Shown: in pieces, positions 27,901 to 60,415 of the stretch
How positions within the stretch are numbered: position 1 is the stretch's first letter
Layout: every line of letters starts with the position of its first letter
NCBI GenBank assembly: GCA_030141605.1
Contig: JAQGDQ010000149.1
Location: 359,789-423,788, forward strand
Length of the DNA stretch: 64,000 bases
Direction of reading: 5' to 3'
Origin: Tubiluchus corallicola
Taxonomy: Eukaryota; Priapulida; Priapulimorpha; Priapulimorphida; Tubiluchidae
Translations under genes and position numbers: made by a program
Notes under the pieces: generated by a model
Told to the model about the DNA's origin: nothing
What the model saw: the letters and a program-made list of their open reading frames with translations, nothing else
The model's database searches: none

Positions 27901-28123
27901 TAGGTAAACCGTGTTACCAGGATGCAATTGTTTAAGTTAGTGAAATTTGTGTATTAATTTGTATTTTTTAGACGTTTTAAACCAGAACATATCTAACTTC
28001 ATGAATACATACGAAAACGTTAGATAAACTATGTTACCAGGCTGCAATTATTTAAGTTAGCAAAATTTGTGTATTAATTTGTATTTTTAGACATTTTAAA
28101 TGAGAACATATCTAACTTCAGGA
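27901..28123. repeat. Tandem duplication, period 120 bp
   Basis: The block 27901-28004 (start TAGGTAAACCGTGTTACCAG) recurs at 28021-28123 (start TAGATAAACTATGTTACCAG), with TTTAAGTTAG, GTGTATTAATTTGTATTTTT and GAACATATCTAACTTCA shared in the same order. It is intergenic and non-coding. Confidence 0.9.
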
Positions 28124-29987
28124 ACATGCTCTTAATACCTGATTATTATGTTCCTGTAAAATGTGAACAATGCACCCGACTGCAAATGTATACGAAAAAA
28201 TGCAATTATTTCATTTCCTGAAATAAGCAAGTATTATTTCCTGCATCATGCTTATGATGCCAGATGAACTATCATTGCCTATCTGTTTTTTTTTTCTGTT
28301 CAACCTTAATAAGTAAATGCATGTTTAACAATATACCTTACGTTTTCGTACATTTACTTCATAAACAATGCAGTATGACATCTTATGGCACTAAGTTTTA
28401 TAGAAATGCGACGATGGTTCAAGGCGCGCACACAGGCAATCGTAAGGAAGCAACACCACATAACAAAACTGATTTTTTTCTGTTGCTCAACCACTTATTT
28501 ATTGGTAAGATTTTTTCAAATTTTTCAATTTTCTTACACTTATTTAAAAATATTACTTTCAGATAACTGATAACTACAAGCAACGCCCAGCAGAACTTGT
28601 GCTACGATCTGAACACTTTATATAAAAATGCTTCTGCTATGTAATCAAAGCTTACAGTCATCACAAGGTGAAACAAGAGTTCAGTTATTCGTATGAAAAT
28701 GTAACTACAAAAACTAGAGGATACAAGAAAATAAGATTTATGCATAAAGTGCACATAATAGGTGAAACAATTAAGCCAACTGCTTAGGTAGATTAACAAA
28801 TGGCCATTACTTTGATGTTTTTGTGGAATTTCTGTGTGATTACAGAAATTGTAATAAAATGTGTAAAATTCACTTTATCTAGCTACAACAAGGAATGAAT
28901 TATTTCTATAGATCTGGGATCCATATTACTGACTAACCATTCTCCTACATACAAAATTTATTAGTAATAAGTTCAAATTATTTTACACACCAAAAAGGTA
29001 ATGCATCTTAAATAAATTTTTCTCATCGTTTTCCCAAAATGCCCATTAAACCAAAACTTGTTTTCTGTTTACCTTTGCTTGTTTGAATACAGAAAATCAG
29101 TAACTGCAAAAATGGATAAACTAACAAAGATCTCAATCAGAAACTACGTACTGCTGAAAATATGATTACACTGTCCAGGAGACACCATAAAATATTAGTG
29201 TGACCATCAAATGAATCGCATAAAACTGCAGAAGAAATAAACACTATTGCATCAGGATTTCAGTAGTTATTATATTTTGTCTATACATTGTAGGAGCCAT
29301 TATAAAATCATCAAATACAGCATAAAAAGAAACCAGCTTGCAGCGTAATAATATGCTGAATGCTGAACTGCAGTTCTCTTAAATCATAGTTCAATGTAAA
29401 TTACATTTTGTAGTAAAAACTACAATATAAATGCAGTTATTTTAAAATTGGCCACCTGGACATTACACAGACAGAAATATATATATATATAAAATCTATG
29501 GCTGCAACACATGCTAAATGACTACGTAAGCACAATCTATACAGGTGGTATTTAGTGTTCTAAGAAAAATCATGAAGTAATCAATATATACAACTGACAA
29601 TATTACTACATGGTACTGTACAACATAGTTTGATCATGATGAACTGTACAAAAAATAACTTTGCACATAATGATGTGATTCACTTCTACATGAATTATCA
29701 CTAACAATACATAATAAGAAATGCCCCTGACGTAATCTACTTCATGCATGACTTGTTCCCACTTTTGAGATAAGAATCAGCTAAAACTGAAGTTTTTACA
29801 ACTGTAAAGCTACGTGTCATCTGTAAAGGAACTCATCTAACTGGACCAGCAGATTTTACCAAGTCTTAAAATCACATGGCATGGCAGTAAACTGAGATTT
29901 AATAAATAAACTTCAGGAAGTCAGACACCAGGGGTTTCTAAAAATTAACCAAAAAATGTATAGTATACACAGCGGTGATCATTGTTG

Positions 29988-49833
<19,846 letters not shown>

Positions 49834-49930
49834 GACGAATGTTGCTAAGGCACCGTGGCAACAGGGAGACAGAGTGTGATGAAAAATTTGCTTCCTAGGT
49901 GGCCATTACCTAAATACAACACTTTAGTTA
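49834..49930 (-). promoter_or_regulatory. PPP4R3 proximal promoter candidate
   Basis: Directly upstream of the PPP4R3 ATG lies GTTGCTAAGGCACCGTGGCAAC (two inverted RFX-like half-sites GTTGC and GCAAC spaced 12 bp apart, 49848-49869). A GGTGGCCATTACC block follows near 49900. No TATA box is evident. The promoter role is inferred from position. Confidence 0.35.
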
Positions 49931-52862
49931 GTATAGTCTAGGAAAATATGTATATAAATATTTGAATAAGATGCATAAAAAACTTGTATAAGAACACACT
50001 ATACTGTAAACTAGAAAAATCTGCAGTTGAAATATAGTGAGCACAGATGGTTAAATGGTAGGAACTGGTTATTTTGAGCATCTGTCTGCAAAATCCAGGA
50101 CTATATTTTCATTATATTTTGCAAAAATCCAGAAGGATGTTCGCAACACCAACTTACTAGAATCCACAGAATATAGCACCAATCATAATAACAAAAAATG
50201 GAAAAGTACATATGGATTTTACCATGAATGTTTTAAATTAAGTAGGTTGTATTTATGTGTTTTAAATAGAACTTTTTTCCTGATTAAGTACATATTAATC
50301 TTTTAGTGGAAAAATACAATCACTATTAACATAAAAAAGTTCAATACTTTACATTCTCTTTATCAAGTTAAACGTTGTATTAAAACAAAGTCACTGTATG
50401 CGGTATGCAGTGATTTGTTAAAAGGAAAATCGTAATTCACATCTAAATCATCTTCCCAGTTTTCGCAAACTGCTTTTAAAGAGTGTTTTTACTTAGACTT
50501 AGCAATGATGTATCAGTTTCTTGTGTTCATTTGAATAGCTGATTACAAACTGCAATTACTGTCAGTCACTGTTAAAAAACACTTTGCTGTTAGTAGAGAT
50601 GAGGGGAAAATCAGTTTAATGTGAATGTTCAATTCTGATTTAGAATTCAAATAAGATATCCTATTCCACACCTCAGAAAATCAATAAAGAAATGCTACAC
50701 TTCATCCAACTACAATTCATATATAATTCCTATCAGACTACTTGTACTTCTGTATTGTTCTTCATGGAAAATTGGTATTCTTCCAAGTTTTTAACTGATT
50801 GTCTTTCATATATTTTATGTCAACAACTGACAATTTAGTGCACCATAAACACTATCTTACTACAAACTGCAAATACAAAAACACTGCTTGGAAAAAATGA
50901 AGAGATCTACAACGTGCAGGCAAAATTTGGTAAACGAAGTATTTTAAATATCAAAGGGCAAGATTGGATATACATGTCAAAAAACTATGTTAAAGAATAT
51001 TGCTCATTTGATAATATCCTGCAACCCAATTATGGATAGTTTCCTTAATGTGTCATTTGATTTGCTAAATGGCTAGAATGATCAAAACTTTCCATTTCTA
51101 AAAATGCAAGACCCTGATAATAAAAACTTACAAAGTAGTAAAGCATCTCACAAGTTTTATAGAGTAATTCCCATTTTTTACTGACAAAACATTGTTTTTT
51201 GATAGATGAATATGCACATACTACTAGCGTACACTTACAAGTCACTACATGCCAAACTTTGCGTGTCTACAACTTTACAAGAACCAAAAACACTTGCGCT
51301 GACCATTATTTGCTGCATACCAAATAACATAGTGCTTCATTTTATTACCAATGCGATAATAAAAGCAGCAATTAAGCCAGAAAGGAAAAGCTAATTTGTT
51401 TTTCACTTCAACCCATAACTGCCTATGGTCATATCAACTCATCATAATAAACAATTAACATATCATGAAACAACTGTTTCTACTTCTTTTTCAAACAAAT
51501 GATTTCAGTTAAAAATGATATTTTTGTTCACAGATTCTACAAGGTTTGGTTCAAGAAAAAAGCAAATAGCAGTTATTTGGTTTCAGTTTGCACAACTAGC
51601 TGTTTTGGCTTATTTCTGAATGACAGATTAGGTTACTTAGGTGCATATGCTGTGAGTAGCAAAAACCATGGCACTAATACACTATGCACAACATTAATGC
51701 ATCATAGCTTCCACTATTTTTAGGCTACAGTTTAGATGTGTATACAATCAGCAGTGCATAAACGATACTGCACAAAAATGCTCTTTCCACTGTCAGTTAG
51801 TAGTCACAAAAATCCAAAAACACCTTCCACAAATGATTACAAATCACAGTTACGATAGACATACTGCATCTCTGGTACATTACTGTAAACTTTTGTTACA
51901 TTCAATGAAACTGGAAATTTACATAACTTAACATGTTAGTCTACCAAAAGTATAAATATGCGTACTATGCACAAGCCACAGTACCCGAGCTACTGTAGTC
52001 ACAGAACAATATCATACCTCAAATATTAACATTAACGATTAAGAAGCATAACTACCAGCAGCAGGAAAATTTAAAACTCATGCGTACTGACACACCGATA
52101 GCGAAAAACAGTCTTAATACCCTTACAATTCTATACAATTGAGTACGACTAAGCATTACCCTGAAATTGCTCGTTCATGAGGAAATTTCAGAATAATAAC
52201 TGCCCAACATGGTCAACTTACAATAAATGAAATCACAAAGTGTAATATGGTTTAATTTATTATCAGAGATTGTAAATAATAAGGTGATAACTATAACTTG
52301 GCACCACTTGCACCAAGAAAACCTAAATTAATCTAAGTAATACATACAGAATAATCTAGTTAACAAAATTGAAAAATTCCCGCAAACAACTAAAATTTAA
52401 CAACATGGCTGGTAAATGTGATGTTCTTTTGTCAGTTTCTTCTTCTTTTTTCCTTGGTTTACTACGTACAGTCAAGTGAACCACTGGACCGACAGGCTTG
52501 AATTAAAGGCCCACTGACACACTTCGGACGTTTTTTTAGTACCAGTTGCGTTTACCAGACATCCGGATGCGTTATGCGGATGAGGAACAGATAAAATTGG
52601 TTTACATGATTTTCAATGCGCCCTTTCGTCAGGCCTGCGTTATGTGTTATTTTTCAGCTATTACTTCCTATTGTTTTTTTTATACACAGCTATTTTATAG
52701 GTGGATAATGCGTAACGCATTGAGGATGCCAGGTCAAAAATGCCACTTTATGTGTTATTGCGTTTTGAGACCTGAGCTTGACGAAAAATCACTGTAACGA
52801 TTTTTCCCAAGGCCTTGTAGAAAAAAAGATTATGTGGCACTTGTTAGACTTGAGCAAAATGC

Positions 52863-53180
52863 ATGAGTGTTCACTTGACTGGCAGAATGCTGTTTAATGC
52901 GGAGAAGTGTGGATGTATCCATTTTGGTCTTAATAATGTGTATAATGATTACTTTATGAGAAACATGAGATTGGAGGGTACTACTGAAGTTAAAGATTTG
53001 GGAGTGTTAACAAAATTAGTCGATAAAGTCGAACAGTTAATATGTGGAAGTAGACAGGAAGGCTAACAGAGCGTTGGGCATGATAAAAAGACTTTTTATT
53101 AACAGAGACAAAGATGTAATTGTGAAACTGTACAAAAGTTTTGTTAGACGGTACTGTGTCACTCTGAAATATTGCTACAA
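52863..53180 (+). mobile_element. LINE reverse transcriptase fragment
   Basis: Plus-strand frames give MLFNAEKCGCIHFGLNN and LEGTTEVKDLGVL, then after a frameshift ANRALGMIKRLFINRD and VIVKLYKSFVR. This is the usual post-palm sequence of CR1/jockey-type ORF2 (KCE.L..G....Y then V.DLGV then AN..LG.I.R). Both ends are missing and it is broken. Confidence 0.75.
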
Positions 53181-54497
53181 TATTTAGATTTGCATCAGTA
53201 GTGTGATAGTTGTATTATTGAAAACTCCAAAAAAATAGATGTACCCTCATCTATGGAGTTAGTGTGCGGCCGATGTGGTCTGATCTATTGCACACCCATA
53301 CATATAACAATAACAAAAATGAACCTGCTAACGAACACTTAATTGCTTGCATAGCTTTTTATCCTTGAAGACATGAAAACATTTAATCATTGTTCAAATT
53401 GCAACCTTAGAATTAAATGCTTTGAAATCCCGTGAAAGCACATTCCTAGTAAAATCTCCCGTAAACAAGCGTTTCATTTTTTGCTTCTTTTTTCGTTGAA
53501 GCACTTGACAAAAAAGTCGTCTGGTTAGATAGAGGAGTTCATAAGCCTCCCAACTAAGTAAAATACGACAAAATGAATTTCATTGCCATGGTCACTTGTA
53601 AAAATAAAAGGGAGCTGATTACATTGTACACTGGCGGTTAGTAGATTGTAGGTGAGAGTTATTGGTTGTTTTAACTTCAGCTTATTTAATATTAACTATC
53701 ATTGTCCACCAGTGGTTGGTGTTTACACGTTGTATAACAAGAACGCTACCTTCAAAACCATAATAAATGTTCTCGCCCAAGAGTGTAAATTGGGCGCCAA
53801 CTCTTAGGTGTGCTCTATCACCGGACATCATGGTGTGAGCTTAGTGGCTTGATGTGGATCCTACATGGCCTACTTGCAACAGTGTTGATGTACTGCTGAT
53901 TTTGTGCCCCCAGTGAAATAATAGGGCTAATCTAAATTCTAAACCAATGCAGAAGGAGTAGGCATAGAAGAATCTTAATACCAGAACAGACAAAAAGGAC
54001 ATTAGAGATAAAGCTTATTATGCTACCACTGAAATGTAATAATTATTGTAAAAGCAAGTTCAAAGAAAATCTAGGGTGCCGCTATGTGGTAAAGAAGAAG
54101 ATACATCAGAGCATCTTTTCAAATGAAAAATGTGTTACTAACCATAGAAATAAATCTTCAAAATCTGATTGAGCCAAAAGATTTGTTCTCTTTAGCAAGT
54201 TGGTAAGATGCGGCAAAGATGTAAGTTTGATTTCTTCATACTTCATAATATTATTATACATTTTCATTATAGCAGTTAATTATCCTTTTGACATTGAGTT
54301 AGCAGAAAATGTTTTTATTTGCTTCAGATAAAATGAAGTCGATTCGCACATAATATGTCAGTCAGTCAGTCAAATATGTCATCATGTGATAGTGATTTTG
54401 TGATGAGATGATGATTGCCCATTTTGGACAATAAAAAATCATAAATTACATCTAAAAGACTGTTGGACTTGTATTTAGCACATGACACGCACATTAA

Positions 54498-54829
54498 TTA
54501 ATTTTCTGTTGTTGACTGCTGAATTCTAAATTCACATTTACAGTCTCCAGATATCACTGACAAAAGAATTAAACTATGCTACTCTCTCAGCAGCATTTGG
54601 ATTAAATATAAAATGTTAATATCAATTATCCAGTTTACCCTAGTTCCCTTGTTTATAAATGCATATTTACGCTCTTCTTATTGGCCATATTGTATTTGCA
54701 ATCTTGCCAGTATAAAAAACAGTATTGGTATCAGAACTATTATTTTTTCCAGAATAGTAAATTTCTGGTATAGACATTTCCAGAATGTCTAAAATTTTGA
54801 CTCATCACAGTGTGCAAATTTACAAATGA
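54498..54829. repeat. 340-bp dispersed repeat, copy 2
   Basis: This is a direct-orientation near-copy of 48182-48522, shorter by 9 bp, with about six or seven substitutions seen by eye (for example ATGCTGCTCTC against ATGCTACTCTC). High identity across 6.3 kb of unlike sequence implies a recent mobile or duplicative origin. Confidence 0.95.
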
Positions 54830-55019
54830 CCAATATAACCAATATAATAATAGTTATAAGTGGACTATGAGCATTAAAGTTTATCTCGTTACTTATTATG
54901 TCTCGCACCGTGACATTGATCATCATCATACGACCGTCACGTCTATTGTAGACATTGGACATTCGTTGTTGCCCATCTAACCAGACAGAGTGGACAACAT
55001 TGCCGTTTGTAGTGCGCTA

Positions 55020-55070
55020 ATTCGCGTGTATTTCAAACTGGAAGATGGCGACCGATAATTATGTATTACT
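55020..55070 (+). promoter_or_regulatory. YY1-type promoter motif with ATG
   Basis: AAGATGGCGACC near 55046 matches the YY1 core-promoter word that often overlaps start codons. The surrounding 150 bp (54900-55060) have more CpG than the spacer average. The ATG inside opens only a 12-codon frame. It could be the promoter or a 5' UTR exon of the UBA-domain gene at 56849, but no splice link is shown. Confidence 0.35.
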
Positions 55071-56848
55071 ACTAGTGCTATAGTAGTAGATTCGTAGTTC
55101 GTACCATTGTAGAATCACTAGCGTGGTGTATATTTATAATAATAGTTTTTTATATACTCATTATATATTTTTAAGCGGATAATCAAACTTGCTAATTTAT
55201 TTCTGTGGCAGTTTGGATTCGTGTCCCTGGCATCATTAAATTTAAATAAAACTTTTAGTTTTAGTTTTAAAGTTCAATTTCCCTTGTGTACTCCCCGTAA
55301 TTAATATAACATACCGTAAAACGATGTGAACAGCGACAATTTTACATTCGGACTGCCATGATTTTTTTGTTAGTTTTATTCAAAATTGTGTTCGGTACGG
55401 TAGTTCTATGGATGGCCACATATCTTATTCTTAATTCATATTAACTACGGATTTGAGGGTGTGTAGGGACAGCCTTATTTTTAGTTCTTGTATCCATCTT
55501 GCGTTGCATGAGGTGAAAAAGGGCACAACTGAGAATGTGTTAAAAAGAACGTGTTTTAAAATCAGTTACTTTGATATCTAGGATAAATTTACAAAGCTCG
55601 GTTAGATAGTACTGTTTTTAGATAGCGCACACTTTTACATACAATCAAACATCAAAATTTGTCAATATCTCCAATTGACCTCATAGCTTAGAACTAAACC
55701 CAACATTTATGGGTGAGCTGTAGCTCTCATAATTTGATCATTATACTATGTTGTTCTTGTATTGTGCTCCAGCAGGAAGTCGTTTAGACATGCATGCATC
55801 ATCTGCTATGCTGATTCACCCCATTGTTTATATCAAACTGAGTCTAAAATTGCTCAAAAGTGGACAGAAAATAGAGACAGTCAAAACTGAAAAAAGTCAT
55901 CAGATATTACAGTATACTGTTAAGCAGGGTATTACTGAAGATAAATCACTCTACACTGCAGCTTTACAATGATATAGAGTCCTTGGTATATAGCACATGC
56001 ATCGGGTTGGTTTATATAAAATTATAATGAACTGTACATTGCTTATTATTGTAATGCAATAGGAGCTGTAACAACTTTCTTAGGGTTTGTCCCTATTCTC
56101 TCCCCTGTCACGATTCACCCAGTTTCATGGTACCCTGCTTAACAGTATACTGTATTCTACCATACTGCCTTTATAATAAAGTACAAATGTAGGTGAAATA
56201 TTTTATTATTAAATATTAGTTAAATAGCTAATCTACTAATCTTTGTACTACACTCAGGCCATAGATAATTGTCATTGTTGAGTGTATTTACAAAGAAGTC
56301 CTTTAAAGTGAGGTCAACATGGACTATGAGCTATCTCCACTATACAGTATAGGTTCTTCAATCAAGCATACAGATTTAATATCAAACTAACATATTTTGT
56401 GTATAATAAATAATAAAAAAAACGAGACCACCTTTGGTGCTTTAGGTTTGGACTACATCCTAAGCAAACTTATTAAGTTTATTATTAACACTTAGATGTG
56501 GTTTGACGTTAATGCACATACATAATTGACATAATAGGTTTACGTCCCTGCTTTATTTTTTGACAATGACAAGTGATATGCTGTGACTTATGATTTAACA
56601 AATTTAAAACTATGAAGTGCAATAACTAAACATAGTCAAGCTACAAATGTAAATTACAAATCTCCAATTTTTCATTGTGTAATAGTACGGTGGTATGTTA
56701 TTGCACTGTAAGTTTTAATTTATTTACTTATTTTTGTTTACTTTAGAATATTTCTGCCTGAATCATAAGTGACATTAAATGGATCTATGCTACATGGATT
56801 GAATGTGCACTCTGATTCGACATTACTTGTGAGGATCTCAGACTCAAA

Positions 56849-56901
56849 ATGCCTTCAAATCTGGATGTACTTCTAGAAATGGGTTTTCCGCAGAACAGAG
56901 C
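56849..56901 (+). CDS. First exon of UBA-domain gene, probably UBXN1-like
   Basis: The ATG at 56849 (A at -3) opens MPSNLDVLLEMGFPQNR, and the exon ends GC|GTATGT at 56901, splitting an Ala codon. LLEMGFPQNRA is the first helix and MGF loop of a UBA ubiquitin-binding domain. The length before it and the break after N-R-A resemble UBXN1 (SAKS1), a p97 and ubiquitin adaptor. Later exons are not in the window: the antisense BEL/Pao element starts 776 bp downstream and fills the rest, so it probably sits in intron 1. The gene may also be another UBA protein, since only 17 residues are available. The gap 56902-57676 holds a short (TA)n near 57370 and nothing else recognised. Confidence 0.5.
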
Positions 56902-57676
56902 GTATGTTTTAATTCTGTTTCCTTACACACATGCATGCATATCCTATGTGCTATTCTACTTACTCATCATTCTGATCATGTATATTTTTCTAAATACACC
57001 AATATACAAAAATTTGTACAATTACTTATAAAGTTTGAAACACATGAAGATGTGTGACTATAAAATACCACAGTCTGTTAATTCGGGTGCTAAAATGTTA
57101 CGTTATTTCAAAGTTGCTAGGGTGCTTTAGTAGCAAACTTTTAGTGCAGAAAATCTGTGTATTTTTTCTACATTACTTTTTTTTGGATTAGCCTTTTTGT
57201 CATTCATAGCATAGTAAGAGAAAAAACTAATTTTGCCTGTTAATTTAGTTGGGGGGAAACACAGAAATTCTTGAGCATTAAAGCAAGCTCATGACAGCAA
57301 GAAGGGCAAGTGTGTAAGAAGGCCAGTTCTAAATTGACAGAAAAAGATCAAACGAATATGTGTATACATTATATATATATATATTTTAACGAATCCAGGT
57401 CCGTCTCAGGATGTAGAGAATGGTATACAAGCTGTGAAATGCTGTAGCAGACGAGAAAAGTTAAAAGATCCGAAGTACGAGTGTAAAATAAACTTAGTGC
57501 ATAACTAGTAGCTCCGAAAGAATGACAGATGAACAGACTTTTGTATAAAAATTAGCAAGCCAACAGCATTCACCTTTACAGACAGAAAGGCCAGGTTGGA
57601 ATAGTCAAATTACGGCATACATTCTGTTTTATACAGGTACATTTAGATTACTGGGCTTCTCAACCGTAACCATTAC

Positions 57677-58197
57677 TGATGTGGATGCGCCCAGTCCAGG
57701 CAATAAAACGGCAAAAATCAATGTTGAACTGTGCGATAGACCTGCAATTTATTAAAATACAGGATTACAAAAGGTGCTTTGGAATGTGCAAAAGCTTATT
57801 ACCATTTAGACAAAAAGTTTTAAGAAGTTTTAAGAAGATTGAAACAAATTATTACTTTATGACTCTATGAAGCAATTTTAACCGATTTAAACGTTTAACT
57901 AATTATAAAGGTAGATGTGACTTACATTTACTGGTGACTTGGCTTGAAAATGCAACTAGTTAATAGACAAAAACAATGAAAGTATCACAAAACGGAATGA
58001 ACAGTATAGCGGCAACAGAAAGTGTGACTACGTATAGAAACAAGTTTAATTGATAGGTGGCGTGTACTACTAAAAGCGTAAGTCACATGACTAAGGCTAG
58101 CTTCCTTTTTAAACAGTTTTGCATTTGCATATTTGTAAATTTGTAAAAAGAAAACAAATAATGATAAAATTTTTGATTGAATTGCTTGACACCAACA
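57677..58197 (-). repeat. 3' LTR of BEL/Pao element
   Basis: Read on the element strand, the LTR runs from TGTTGGTGTCAAG at 58197 to CACATCA at 57677, 521 bp, with TG and CA ends. The purine-rich tract TTTTGGGGGAGCCAGA (58198-58213) lies directly upstream and serves as the plus-strand primer. The 57677 border is set by loss of match with the other LTR. The 58197 border is set by the purine tract and TG. Confidence 0.85.
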
Positions 58198-58213
58198 TCT
58201 GGCTCCCCCAAAA
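58198..58213 (-). other. Polypurine tract of BEL/Pao element
   Basis: On the element strand, GGGGGAGCCAGA directly precedes the 3' LTR, the expected position for the plus-strand primer. Confidence 0.7.
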
Positions 58214-58220
58214 TGTCTTC

Positions 58221-58650
58221 TTAAGAATTTTGACAAGTGGCTCCCTCAACGGGAATTGAACCTTCATCATTCTCCACAAGTAGAACTAGTTTGGAGATCG
58301 GTCTGTCAAGTTCTGTATCCTGTGTTTTGACTCTCACGCTCCGGACTTGATCCTGACAGTCTGGATAGGTCCTAATAACGCGACATAATTTCCAAACGTT
58401 TCTAGGTTGATTGTCATCCATGATGAGGCAAATGTCACCGATCTTCAGTGAGCGCTTGTGATGAAGCCATTTGGATCTCGACTGCAGGCTTTGCAAATAT
58501 TCTCTCTTCCATCGAGTCCAGAATTGCTCCATCAGATACTGGGCTCTTCTCCATTGCTTGCGACAGTACAGGTCCGGTCGCTGGAAGTTTCCTGGTGGAG
58601 GAAGAACCACTCTTGTTTTCCCAGTCAAAATAGAATTGGGGGATAAAGCA
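58221..58650 (-). pseudogene. BEL/Pao C-terminal (DUF5641-like) frame
   Basis: The third frame carries the end of the polyprotein: LTGKTRVVLPPPGNF, YCRKQWRRAQYLMEQFWTRW and KIGDICLIMDDNQPRNVW match the domain that follows integrase in BEL/Pao elements. The stop is at 58221, and only 23 bp remain before the LTR. It is one base out of frame with the integrase part. Confidence 0.85.
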
Positions 58651-60415
58651 AAAGTTCCTGGTCGCTCAGTGCTTCAACTGTAATTGGTCGACTATTCACG
58701 ACTGCCTCTACTTCTATCAACAGTGTCCTAAGAGATTCATCTGTGAGAAGTGCAGAATTCTCTTGTAGCAAGGCTTCAAGAATGCGTCTCGAGGCCCCAA
58801 TCAAACGTTCCCATGCGTCTCCATGGTGACTGGCTGATGGCACATTGAATTTCCAATCTGCTCCATACTGCAACAGATAATTGCGAATTTTTTCGTTGTC
58901 CATCTCTTTGAAGCATTCCTTTGTCTCAGTTATGGTTCCCACAAAGTTGGTACCGCAATCACTTCGCATTTGCCTAATTGGACCCCTTCTGGCAAGGAAA
59001 CGACGTAGTGCCATAATGAAGGAATTTGTGTCTAGTGATGCAGCTAACTCTAAATGGACAGCTCTGCTTACCAAGCAGGTAAAAATGATGCCGTAGCGTT
59101 TTAGAGTCTTACGGCCTTCTCGAACAAAAAACGGTCCAAACGCATCCATGGCACAATATGTAAATGGCGGTGATGGCGTGAGACGATCGACTGGCAGGAC
59201 CGACATCTTTTGCTCTTCATGTGGGCGGCGTAACTTACGGCAAGTAATGCAGTTTCTGATGACGTTGCGTACATTTGAATTGAGATTGATTATCCATAAT
59301 CCTGCAGTTCGAATCTTGTACCACGAAGAACAGCGTGATTCTAAAGTGTCAATAAGCCTGGTAGAGTCATGTGATGCAGCGTCAATTGTCCTGACTGATT
59401 TCAATTCGGGATCTGTCTCCGCAATGCTAAATGACTGCATGCTAGTGTTCTTCCAAAATTCATCTTCGGCATAAAGCATTTTTGGTCCACGAAACCAAAT
59501 ATTGTTGTTGATAAACTGTTCTACTTGCTGACCTCGCGAAGCCACGTCACTCGGGTTTGATTTAGTATCAATATAGTGCCAATGCGACGGGTTCGATTTG
59601 TCTAGAATCTGCTGCACTCTGTTGGCGACGAAAATCTTAAACCTCCTTGTTTGGTTTGCTATATAGCTCAACACTACTTTGGAATCGCTCCAATAATAAT
59701 GCTGCACATTTTCATAGTCCAGCTCGTGGTCCAACATACTGGCAGTGTTCACTGATAATACTGCAGCGGTGAGTTCGAGTCTAGGCATGGTCACATGCTT
59801 GACAGGTGTGACACGAGCTTTACCTTGAATTAAGGTACAGTGTATCTGGTTGGTGCTATCAACAAGCCTTAGGTATGAACATGTACCATATCCGACCTCA
59901 CTTGCATCAGAAAAGTGATGTATCTGGATGTCCTGTATTTCACCAAAATCATCTGGGTGAAAACAGCGAGGAATTCGTAACTGCTCTATTAAAGGCAAGC
60001 TTCGTCTCCAGATTTCCCAGCGTTGTCTAACATTTTCTGGCACTGACTCATCCCAACCAAGACGATCACGCGTGAGTTCTTGCAGTATAATCTTTCCTAT
60101 CAACAAGGCAGGTGAAATAAGACCCATTACGTCATAAATGCTGTGGATCGTTGAAAGTATGCCTCGTCGAGTCAAGGGTGTGTCATTCAGCCGTATGCGG
60201 AAACCAAAGGCGTCGTTTTCTATATACCATGACACGCCTAGGGCATACTCTATCTGTTCCTTGTAAGCGTTGATCGTTTTGCTTTCCCGGTTCGCACGAT
60301 CTTCAATCGGAATGGCGGCTATGATCTCTGATTTGTTAGCAACAAACTGTGTTAATCTAAAATTTCCTTTCTGACAGAGATCCTTTAACTGTGTCGCTAT
60401 AGCAATATGGCTATA
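58625..60415 (-). pseudogene. BEL/Pao RT-RNase H-integrase frame
   Basis: This is the continuation of pol in another frame after the shift near 60410; the open part runs on to a stop at 58625. RNase H acidic residues sit in HHFSDAS, PRLELTA, WSDSK and SNPSDVASRG (about 60235-59530). The integrase core has its triad in CAMDAFG, RSDCGTNF and DAWERLIG. The zinc-binding part keeps only NCITC. The His-His half and the usual linker of about a hundred residues between RNase H and integrase are absent, with the apparent join near 59310-59325 (SSWYKIRTAGLW). The frame ends in a TTTT run near 58650, where the next domain is out of frame by one base. The enzyme would not be functional. Confidence 0.88.

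Larger units (their letters stand above)
25974..29987. other. Convergent spacer between CFAP36 and PPP4R3
   Basis: Both genes end towards this 4-kb spacer. It should hold the CFAP36 3' UTR (AATAAA occurs near 26613) and the PPP4R3 3' UTR (reverse-strand ATTAAA near 29898 and AATAAA near 28968 are candidate signals). It contains a run of eleven C at 26640-26650, a foldback element and a tandem duplication, listed separately. No other coding frame is convincing. Confidence 0.5.
49931..56848. other. Spacer between PPP4R3 and the UBA-domain gene
   Basis: This divergent spacer is largely AT-rich non-coding sequence. It holds a LINE fragment near 52863-53180, copy 2 of the 340-bp repeat, and a candidate promoter near 55020-55070. 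A block at about 52500-52810 contains reiterated GCGTTATGCGGATGAGG and GATAATGCGTAACGCATTGAGG words, probably a decayed repeat, but I cannot set its limits. The remaining frames look random. Confidence 0.45.

Noticed and set aside
57679-57870. 63-codon frame MWMRPVQAIKRQKSM, repeated near 63729
   Set aside because: The repetition is due to the two LTRs, not a gene pair.
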